DNA of 33,672 bases, taken from positions 1-33,672 of the forward strand of contig JBEPVA010000014.1 in the NCBI GenBank assembly GCA_041691295.1. Direction: 5' to 3'. Below, in pieces: positions 28,192 through 33,672 of the stretch. Numbering within the stretch: the stretch's first letter is position 1; every line of letters begins with the position of its first letter. The DNA is from DATEHG01 sp041691295 (GTDB taxonomy: Bacteria; Gemmatimonadota; Gemmatimonadetes; Gemmatimonadales; GWC2-71-9). The position numbers were made by a program, and so were the translations under genes. Below the pieces are notes generated by a model, which was given only the letters and a program-made list of their open reading frames with translations, was not told the DNA's origin and made no database searches.

Positions 28192-29170
28192 GCGCAGTGT
28201 CGACCGAGATCAACTCCATGTCGTCCTCCCGCTCGGCGGGCGGGGTGAGCACCGCCGCCCGAGTGGTGTACGGCCCCCAGCGGGCCGGGCTATGTGAGGC
28301 GGAGAGAGGGTAGAAGCCGAGCACCGGAGTCCCCAGCGCCGCGGCCACATGCAGGACACCGGTCGAATTGGCCGCCAGCATCGTGGCCCGATCGAGCAGG
28401 GCAATCATCACCGGCAGGGTCAGCTCCCCGCACATCGACACGACCTGACCCGCGCTTCCTGCGGCAGCAACCGTGGCCTGGCAGAGCTGGCGTTCTGCCT
28501 CGACTCCGGTGACCAGCAGCCGAATCCCCGGCGACTCGGCAAGGCGCGCGCCCAGCAGGCCGAATCGTTCCGCCGGCCAGTCGATCGATGAGCCGCCCGT
28601 TCCGGGGTGAAGCACCAGGAGCTTTTCAGCAGGGGCCACCCCCGCGCCGATCAGCCGCCGGGTCAGCTCGGCTTCCGCGTCGGGTTCGACTCGCGGACGC
28701 TGCAGCACCGTCGGGACCGCTTCACCGAGCACTGACGCAATCAGCCGGGTGTTGTATTCGGCCTCGTGAAATCGCGCCTCGGAGCGATGATCCCGGATCC
28801 GGTGGTTGAGCAGCGAGCTGTACCAGCGGTACGCCGACCCGACCCGCAGCGGAATGCCGGCCCGCCAGGCCTGCCAGCAATCGGCCCCGCGCATGTGGGG
28901 CAGGAAGACCACGTCAAAGGCCCGGCCAGCCAGCACGTCACCGATGCCATGCGGCAGCGCATCGACCGAGTGCACCTGGTCGACGATCGGCAACCCTGAA
29001 GCCAGCGGCACCGCATAGCGCCGGCAAAGCAGGTGCAATTCGGCTTCCGGACAGCGGCTCCGCAGCGCAGCCAGCATCGGAAGGGTGAGCACCATGTCAC
29101 CCAGTCGGTCGGTCCGGACCACCGCGATCTTCCGGGCCGACAGCAGGCGCGCGCGATGGCCGTCAGACAT
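28151..29170 (-). CDS. GT9-family (heptosyltransferase-like) glycosyltransferase 3
   Basis: A 339-aa GT9 protein on the opposite strand. It has IAVVRTDRLGDMVLTLP near 15-31, a mid-protein LVLHPGTGGSSIDWP motif (the HPGxG...W/RWP signature of classical heptosyltransferases, clearer here than in the other two) and ANSTGVLHVAAALGTPVLGFY near the end, where the usual Asp-Thr reads Asn-Ser. The ATG at 29170 is chosen because it gives the family N-terminus; the open frame continues to 29308 without homology. No ribosome-binding site is seen. It converges on GT9-2 with a 41-bp overlap. Confidence 0.92.
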   Translation of the reverse strand: MSDGHRARLLSARKIAVVRTDRLGDMVLTLPMLAALRSRCPEAELHLLCRRYAVPLASGLPIVDQVHSVDALPHGIGDVLAGRAFDVVFLPHMRGADCWQAWRAGIPLRVGSAYRWYSSLLNHRIRDHRSEARFHEAEYNTRLIASVLGEAVPTVLQRPRVEPDAEAELTRRLIGAGVAPAEKLLVLHPGTGGSSIDWPAERFGLLGARLAESPGIRLLVTGVEAERQLCQATVAAAGSAGQVVSMCGELTLPVMIALLDRATMLAANSTGVLHVAAALGTPVLGFYPLSASHSPARWGPYTTRAAVLTPPAEREDDMELISVDTALIAARRLLAETAR

Positions 29171-29500
29171 CGGGCCCGAGCAGGAAATGGTGCGGAAAAT
29201 GACGGGGCATGGGGCTCCGAAGTTGGCCCGGCGCGGACGGCGGCACAAGGATCGAGCGCGCTGCGCCGGCACCAAATTGGTCAATCCCGAACAATTGCAC
29301 GCGGGCATCGTCGGCTGGTCTTCGCCGAATTCTGTTGACCGTCCCGGTGGCGATAGCGTGCCACGGCTGGTTCGGACCAGTTACGGCCGTCCAGCCCCGA
29401 CCCCCGCCACGGGGTGCCCCTGAGGTCGCTGCTTCGGTGGTTCGGCCTTGACCCGGGTGCTATCTTCGGCGCTGGTTACACCCACACCAAGGATTCCTTC
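29171..29500. other. 330-bp intergenic region between GT9-3 and the secreted protein gene
   Basis: No gene or RNA recognised. It lies between two divergent genes, so it should hold two promoters. On the plus strand GCTATCTTCGGCGCT (29459-29473) matches the -10 region of the cold-shock promoter at 14 of 15 positions. A TTGACC occurs at 29335-29340, but without a -10 at proper spacing. No heptamer array is present, unlike most other gaps in the window. Confidence 0.5.
29459..29473 (+). promoter_or_regulatory. Probable extended -10 promoter of the secreted coiled-coil protein gene
   Basis: TGC-TATCTT with TATCTT at 29461-29466, 35 bp before the ATG at 29501. No good -35 is seen at 17 bp (TGGTTC), which is tolerable for an extended -10 promoter. 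The match to the cold-shock promoter context supports it. Confidence 0.45.
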
Positions 29501-30409
29501 ATGCGGGTACTCCCTGCCCTGCTTCTGCTCGCGGCCACGGCCGGCGCTGCCGCCGCCCAGACGGAGGACCAGCTCAGGTCCTATTTCGAAGGCAGGAGCG
29601 TGATGGTCCGGATCGAGATGCCCGGCAGCGATGACGGCGTGGATGTCTACCCGGGCACCAGCCAGCCGGTCGACTTCCCCAGGCATGCCAGCAGGCTCAA
29701 GCGGTTCGGCACCGCGGTGCACCGCGGCGATGAACTGCTGATCACCAAGGTCAAGGTCAAAAAGGACCTGATCGAGTTCCAGCTCGGCGGTGGCGGCTAT
29801 GGCACCTTCGGCGACGACGCGAGCCCCGACGTATCGGTGCCGTCGGCACCCAAGACCGAGCGCGAGAAGAACCTCGAAAAGGACGTCAAGCACCAGTCGG
29901 ACCCGGCCAGGCTCCGGGCCATGCGCGAAGAGCTCGATGCCCTCAGGAAGGACCGCGAGCGGGAAGACGCCCACAACCAGGCCGATGCCGCCGAGGCATC
30001 GCAGATCAAACAGGCCAACATTCGTCAACGCCGGCTTGAGGGCGGATCGCGATTCAATCTGCGGTACAAGCCGGTCGTACCGGGCACCGCCCTGACCCCT
30101 GAATCGGTCATGCAGGCGCTGGCTGATTACGTGGACTTCTCTCCGATGGCGGGCGGCCAGGTGGCGCAGGGTGGCAACCCGCTGCAGGGCGCTCAGGGAG
30201 GCGTGGTGCCGGTGGGCAGCACCGACGACCTGAAGAAGGGAATGCTGGCCGACGTCGTCGACAACATGCTGGGCCGCCCCGAATCGATTTCGCAGCGCAA
30301 GGAAGGAACCCTGTCGGTCAGCACCTCGATCTATCACACTCGCGACCGGAAAGTCTCCGCCGAATTCGTCGAAGGGGTGCTGATCCGGTTCACGATCAGC
30401 TCGCCATGA
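29501..30409 (+). CDS. Secreted protein with charged helical middle, function unknown
   Basis: A 302-aa exported protein. The signal peptide is MRVLPALLLLAATAGAAAAQ with cleavage around residue 19-20. Residues 21-105 look strand-rich (RSVMVRIEMPG, LITKVKVKK, IEFQLGGGGYG). Residues about 118-180 are a highly charged helix rich in Glu, Arg, Lys and Asp, probably coiled coil. The C-terminal part ends in a strand pair (LSVSTSIYHT, AEFVEGVLIRFTI). The ATG at 29501 has AAGGA upstream and begins the signal peptide exactly, which decides it over an upstream start at 29414. I do not recognise the family; a periplasmic structural role would be a guess. Confidence 0.8.
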   Translation: MRVLPALLLLAATAGAAAAQTEDQLRSYFEGRSVMVRIEMPGSDDGVDVYPGTSQPVDFPRHASRLKRFGTAVHRGDELLITKVKVKKDLIEFQLGGGGYGTFGDDASPDVSVPSAPKTEREKNLEKDVKHQSDPARLRAMREELDALRKDREREDAHNQADAAEASQIKQANIRQRRLEGGSRFNLRYKPVVPGTALTPESVMQALADYVDFSPMAGGQVAQGGNPLQGAQGGVVPVGSTDDLKKGMLADVVDNMLGRPESISQRKEGTLSVSTSIYHTRDRKVSAEFVEGVLIRFTISSP

Positions 30410-30475
30410 TGGTCGCAGTGCCGGTTGCCGGGGCCGGTGTGCGGCTCTAATCGGCTGAGACGTCGTCTGGCCTGC

Positions 30476-30496
30476 CTGCGGACAATTCGTCCGCAG
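30476..30496. promoter_or_regulatory. Perfect palindrome upstream of the DoxX-like gene
   Basis: CTGCGGAC (30476-30483), 5-bp centre AATTC, GTCCGCAG (30489-30496). It ends 17 bp before the ATG at 30514. It could be an operator dyad or the terminator stem of the gene before it, but no T run follows. Function uncertain. Confidence 0.4.
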
Positions 30497-30513
30497 TCCA
30501 TCCGGGAACAACC

Positions 30514-31281
30514 ATGGACCGGCAGGCGTTGATCGGACGGTATCTGTTGGCGCTGGCGCTTCTGCTCTTCGCCCTCCTGCACCTGTCCAACGCCGGCAAT
30601 TCCACTCTTTCCCAGGTTGGTCCGCCCTGGGTCACTGGCAATCCCTTGTTCACGGGGGCGGCGGGCATTGCCCTGCTGGTCGGAGCTGCCACCCTGATCC
30701 TCGGTCGGAACAGTGATCTGGTGCTCGGCGTGCTCGGGGCCGGGTTGTTGATCTATGCCCTCGCCTTTTACCTCCCTGGGATCATCGAGAAGATCCACGC
30801 GCCAGGACCCTGGACCAGCGGGGCGGAATTGATCTCGCTTTGCGGTGCGCTCCTGGCCTGCTCTGGAACGCCGGCCTCCGCAAGTTCCCCCGGTTCCAAC
30901 CCCACACGCCCCGCCTTCAGGATCGGTTCGATTCTGTATGCCGCTCCACTGCTGGTCTTCGCTGCCCAGCATTTCCTGTACGCCGAATTTGTCGGCACCC
31001 TCATTCCGGCCTGGATCCCGGGACATCTGTTCCTGGCCTGCGCCGTCGGCGCCGGCTTCCTGGCGGCGGCACTCAGCATCATCTCGGGCCGCCTGGCCTG
31101 GTGGGGCGCCACTCTGCTCGGCGCCCAGTTTCTCATCTGGGTCCTGATCCTTCATCTGCCCCGTGCCCTGGCTGCCAACAAGAGTGGCGATGAATGGACC
31201 AGCCTCGTCGTGGCACTGGCCATGGGCGGCGGCGCCTGGGTGGTCGCGGCCGGGTTTCCCAGACTCAATCACACCAGCTGA
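30514..31281 (+). CDS. Integral membrane protein, DoxX-like
   Basis: A 255-aa protein with about seven to eight hydrophobic segments (near 8-25, 47-65, 67-90, 105-118, 135-152, 165-188, 192-215 and 230-247). The second half has HFLYAEFVGTLIPAWIPGH and LHLPRALAAN, a pattern common to uncharacterised DoxX-like membrane proteins. The ATG follows CCGGGAACAACC, a weak ribosome-binding site. It stands between a secreted protein and a DUF488 gene. No catalytic motif is visible. The name reflects general similarity only. Confidence 0.75.
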   Translation: MDRQALIGRYLLALALLLFALLHLSNAGNSTLSQVGPPWVTGNPLFTGAAGIALLVGAATLILGRNSDLVLGVLGAGLLIYALAFYLPGIIEKIHAPGPWTSGAELISLCGALLACSGTPASASSPGSNPTRPAFRIGSILYAAPLLVFAAQHFLYAEFVGTLIPAWIPGHLFLACAVGAGFLAAALSIISGRLAWWGATLLGAQFLIWVLILHLPRALAANKSGDEWTSLVVALAMGGGAWVVAAGFPRLNHTS

Positions 31282-31327
31282 ACATCGGTATCGACTGCGG
31301 GCTCCAGCCAGCCGTTATTGTTCTGGC

Positions 31328-31780
31328 ATGCTGACCCTTGCAACCATCGGATACGAGCGCACCACGCCGGCCGCGCTGGTCGCTGCCCTGCAGCAGGCCG
31401 GCGTCGAGCTGCTGGTGGATGTCCGCGCCGTGGCCAGTTCCAGGCGGCCGGGATTCGCCAAGACGGCGCTGACCGCCAACCTCCAGGCCGGCGGCATCGA
31501 CTACCTGCACCTGCGCGGCCTCGGCACCCCGGCGAATGGACGAGCGGCAGCGCGGGCCGGGCGGCACGAAGAGCTGCGACTGGTTTATTCCGCCCATCTG
31601 AGGACCCTTGCTGCCCGAGACGATCTCGAAGTTCTGATCGACCTGGTCACGGCCGGTCGGCCCGCCTGCCTGCTCTGTCTCGAAGCCGAACCCGAATACT
31701 GTCACCGTCGGATGGTGACTGACGCGGTCCAACAACGGATAGCGGTCCGAATCCAGGACCTGTTCCCGGTTACTGCATGA
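31328..31780 (+). CDS. DUF488 family protein
   Basis: A 150-aa protein with all DUF488 landmarks: TIGYE at 6-10, the DVRA...SRRPGF segment near 31-43, YLHLRGLGTPANGR near 59-72, and the C-terminal CLLCLEAEPEYCHRRMV near 114-130 with Cys and His that could bind metal. Molecular function is unknown for the family. The ATG at 31328 begins directly at the conserved MLTLATIGYE; the longer open frame overlaps the membrane protein gene. Separated by 46 bp from it, probably co-transcribed. Confidence 0.93.
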   Translation: MLTLATIGYERTTPAALVAALQQAGVELLVDVRAVASSRRPGFAKTALTANLQAGGIDYLHLRGLGTPANGRAAARAGRHEELRLVYSAHLRTLAARDDLEVLIDLVTAGRPACLLCLEAEPEYCHRRMVTDAVQQRIAVRIQDLFPVTA

Positions 31781-31881
31781 AAATGCCGGGCGGCCTCAGT
31801 TCACCCCTGGGGGTGGTGGATTCTTGATGCCGGATTGACATTCTCTGGATCGAACCCGATTCCATACTCCCGACGTTTCCG

Positions 31882-32061
31882 ATGAAAGCGGATGTCTGGA
31901 CCACCGCCCTGCTGTTCGGCGCGCTGACCATTGCCCATCTGTCCCGGATGGTCGTCGAACGCAGCATGGCCAGCGAGCCATGGTACCTGGCCATTACCGC
32001 CGCCGCTGCGGCACTCTGTCTCTGGGGAATGAACCTGTTGCGGAAGTCGGGCCAGCGCTGA
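31882..32061 (+). CDS. Small membrane protein, 59 aa
   Basis: The reading frame MKADVWTTALLFGAL...RKSGQR has two hydrophobic segments (about 6-22 and 36-53) joined by a short polar loop (ERSMASEPW). Codon use (G or C in most third positions) matches the neighbours, and the frame fills an otherwise empty stretch. No Shine-Dalgarno motif is seen and the family is not recognised, so it is a probable rather than a certain gene. Confidence 0.55.
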   Translation: MKADVWTTALLFGALTIAHLSRMVVERSMASEPWYLAITAAAAALCLWGMNLLRKSGQR

Positions 32062-32118
32062 GTCGGGCGCGTTGCCCTCACACTGGAATCGAATCATCCA
32101 CTTCAGAGGGGTTCGGAC

Positions 32119-32388
32119 ATGGCGGTCTCCCTTCCAAATGACACCCGTACACAGGCGCTGGCCTCCATCAGTCGATTCTGCCGTGAGGCGCTTGAACTCG
32201 ATTCCAGTGGCATCCAGGACGCCCAGCTGCTGGACTTTCTGCTGAAGGAGATCGCCCCGTCGGTCTATAACGCCGGCGTGACTGATGCCCGGGCCTTCAT
32301 GCTGGACCGGTTCGCCGACCTGGAAGGAACCTGCTACGAACCGGAGTTTGTCTATTGGGCCAAGTCGAGTTCGGTCCGGCGGAAGTAG
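32119..32388 (+). CDS. DUF2164 domain protein
   Basis: An 89-aa small cytoplasmic protein matching the DUF2164 pattern: an N-terminal helix (TRTQALASISRFCREALELD), LLDFLLKEIAPSVYNAGVTDA in the middle, and a final helix (FMLDRFADLEGTCYEPEF). Function is unknown. The ATG follows AGAGGGG at ribosome-binding distance. Genes around it are short and run the same way, so it may be part of one transcript with the GNAT gene 78 bp downstream. Confidence 0.9.
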   Translation: MAVSLPNDTRTQALASISRFCREALELDSSGIQDAQLLDFLLKEIAPSVYNAGVTDARAFMLDRFADLEGTCYEPEFVYWAKSSSVRRK

Positions 32389-32466
32389 CCCGACCCCCGG
32401 TGCTTGCTGGTAACCGACGGAACAGGCACTTTTCTCCCTCCAACTTCACCCACCAGGGATATTCGC

Positions 32467-32910
32467 GTGACCATCGAGTTCCGCATGCTGGGGCCAAACG
32501 ACCAAGCCACGCTCGCCACGATGTCGGCGGGGGTGTTCGATCATGATATCGATCCCGCTCTGAGCCTGGAGTTCCTGCGTGACCCGCGGCATCATCTCGC
32601 GGTGGCGCTCGAGTCCGGCAGCGTGGTGGGATTTGCCTCCGGGGTGCACTACGTCCACCCGGACAAGCCGGCCGAGCTCTGGGTCAACGAGGTTGGAGTG
32701 GCGCCGACTCACCAGCGCCAGGGGCTGGGGCGGAAGCTGCTGCAGGCCCTCTTTGCCCACGCCTCCACGCTCGGCTGCCGCGAGGCCTGGGTGCTCACCA
32801 GCCCGGCCAACAAGGCCGCCATCCGCCTGTATGAATCGGCCGGCGGCACCGACCTCGAAGATCCGCCAGTGATGTTCACCTTCAAGCTCGGCTCCGACAA
32901 CCGCGAGTGA
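32467..32910 (+). CDS. GNAT-family N-acetyltransferase
   Basis: A 147-aa acetyl-CoA-dependent acyltransferase. The acetyl-CoA loop VGVAPTHQRQGLGRKLL (Q/RxxGxG/A) is near 78-94, preceded by the strand AELWVNEVG and followed by CREAWVLTSPANKAAIRLYES, the usual motif B. The N-terminal FDHDIDP segment resembles some AAC(3)-I-like members, but substrate cannot be assigned and a resistance role is not supported. The GTG at 32467 with CAGGGA upstream is preferred; ATG at 32485 is an alternative. Its stop overlaps the next gene's start (GTGA). Confidence 0.92.
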   Translation: MTIEFRMLGPNDQATLATMSAGVFDHDIDPALSLEFLRDPRHHLAVALESGSVVGFASGVHYVHPDKPAELWVNEVGVAPTHQRQGLGRKLLQALFAHASTLGCREAWVLTSPANKAAIRLYESAGGTDLEDPPVMFTFKLGSDNRE

Positions 32911-33425
32911 TCCACGCCCCAACCGGCCCCCTCCGCTTCGAGGGAATCATTCGGATCCACGGCATCAATCCATACGTCCGGGTCAGCGCCCGTCGGGCCA
33001 GGGCGCTCCGCGCCGACGGGCGGAAGCCGATGCCAGTGCTGGTGCGGGTCAACGGACATCCGACGCGGCTGCCGTGGCGCATCAACCTGATGCCGATGGG
33101 TACTGGAGACTTCTATCTCTATCTCCACGGCGATGTCCGCCGCGCCTCCGGTACCGCAGTCGGCGATCGGGTCACCGTCGACCTGAAATTCGACTCGGCG
33201 TATCGCAAAGGTCCGCTGCAGCCGGTGCCGGCGTGGTTCAAGCAGGCCCTCGGCAAGAGTCCGAAAGCCAAGTCGGCGTGGCAAGAACTGATTCCCAGCC
33301 GCCAGAAGGAAATTCTCCGGTACCTGAACCGACTCAAATCTGCCGAGGCCCGGTCCCGAAACCTGAAACTCGCCATCGGAGCGCTGGCCGGAGTCACGCC
33401 TCGCTTCATGGCCCGAGACTGGTGA
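32907..33425 (+). CDS. DUF1905 and YdeI/OmpD-associated domain protein
   Basis: A 172-aa protein with two parts. The N-terminal DUF1905 barrel has RIHGINPYVRVSA near 16-28, PVLVRVNGHP near 43-52 and LMPMGTGDFYLYLH near 61-74, then VGDRVTVDL. The C-terminal YdeI/OmpD-associated helical part has AWQELIPSRQKEILRYL near 123-139 and the RSRNLKLAIGALAG ending. Function is unknown; related proteins were linked to bacteriocin resistance. The GTG start overlaps the GNAT stop by 4 bp, so the two are coupled. Confidence 0.87.
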   Translation: MIHAPTGPLRFEGIIRIHGINPYVRVSARRARALRADGRKPMPVLVRVNGHPTRLPWRINLMPMGTGDFYLYLHGDVRRASGTAVGDRVTVDLKFDSAYRKGPLQPVPAWFKQALGKSPKAKSAWQELIPSRQKEILRYLNRLKSAEARSRNLKLAIGALAGVTPRFMARDW

Positions 33426-33432
33426 TTCAGCA

Positions 33433-33633
33433 ATGAAAACCTTTGGGCTTGCGCTGCTCTTCGGGCTCGGCGGATACCCAGCTGGTGTCCTGCTCGGCGC
33501 CCTGCTGGTTTCAATGACCTCCACCAAACCGGACCGCAGCCAGGAAGCGGCCATGACTGGCTTCTTCTTCGTCGGTCCGGCAATTGGCCTGCTGAGTTTC
33601 ATTGGTGGCCTGATCTACCTGCTCAACCGATAG
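33433..33633 (+). CDS. Small two-pass membrane protein, 66 aa
   Basis: MKTFGLALLFGLGGYPAG begins the first hydrophobic helix (about 3-26). A polar loop with charged residues (STKPDRSQEA) follows, then a second helix (about 42-63). The ATG lies 7 bp after the preceding stop, so it is probably co-transcribed. No family recognised. The last 39 bp of the window after its stop hold nothing recognisable. Confidence 0.65.
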   Translation: MKTFGLALLFGLGGYPAGVLLGALLVSMTSTKPDRSQEAAMTGFFFVGPAIGLLSFIGGLIYLLNR

Positions 33634-33672
33634 ACTCTGCCAACGCCAAAGGGGCAGCCATCGGAGTCCGAT

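Noticed and set aside
29335..29363. TTGACC as promoter in the 29171-29500 gap
   Set aside because: No acceptable -10 at 16-18 bp; GATAGC is only 11 bp away.
32467..32910. Aminoglycoside acetyltransferase (resistance gene)
   Set aside because: Only general GNAT features and a weak N-terminal resemblance; no substrate-specific residues can be shown.

Overview
The window reads as a chromosomal segment of a high-GC (about two thirds G+C by eye), diderm, probably soil or sediment bacterium. The best guess is Gemmatimonadota or a close relative. This rests on overall composition, on a TonB-plug-type outer-membrane protein and several GT9 heptosyltransferase-like genes (so an outer membrane is present), and on the short tandem arrays in the gaps between genes. 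No rRNA or other phylogenetic marker that would settle the phylum is present.

Region 1 (1-18143, all on the minus strand) is a dense housekeeping block. Read in the direction of transcription, from high to low coordinates, it runs: yicC-gmk-rpoZ-coaBC (RNA decay, GMP kinase, RNA polymerase omega, CoA synthesis), a family 4 uracil-DNA glycosylase, dnaB, radA, ispD, tsaC, a YwlE-like arginine phosphatase, aroE and comF. These are mostly joined by 4-11 bp start/stop overlaps. Next come the glycolytic genes gap-pgk-[insert]-tpiA, then secG, carA, an HU gene with its own promoter and terminator, the molybdopterin genes moaD-moaE-moaA, and trmL, which is cut by the window edge.

Region 2 (18144-24902) holds an uncharacterised 245-aa protein, a cold-shock protein gene with a long structured leader, a DUF6265 lipocalin-like secreted protein, a compact plug-domain outer-membrane protein, leucyl aminopeptidase and an AI-2E family permease. 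Region 3 (24903-29170) is an envelope-glycan cluster: one GT4 and three GT9 glycosyltransferases. Region 4 (29171-33672) is a string of small genes: a secreted coiled-coil protein, a DoxX-like membrane protein, DUF488, a small membrane protein, DUF2164, GNAT, DUF1905/YdeI and another small membrane protein.

The most unusual feature is a family of intergenic elements. Each is made of two arrays of 7-bp tandem units facing each other as inverted repeats. At least seven clear copies (491-597, 5366-5970, 8200-8272, 18216-18318, 19790-19902, 20369-20489, 22271-22337), one decayed copy (2139-2217) and one 8-bp version inside the uracil-DNA glycosylase gene (14955-15097) can be seen. The unit sequence differs between elements, but in the best copies the two arms of one element are reverse complements. 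Every intergenic copy starts at, or within about 25 bp of, a stop codon. The largest copy splits the pgk-tpiA junction and carries, between its arms, a gene for a four-helix-bundle protein of the 23S rRNA intervening-sequence (S23/Avd-like) family. My inference is a mobile or structure-forming unit with gene-bearing and gene-less forms.
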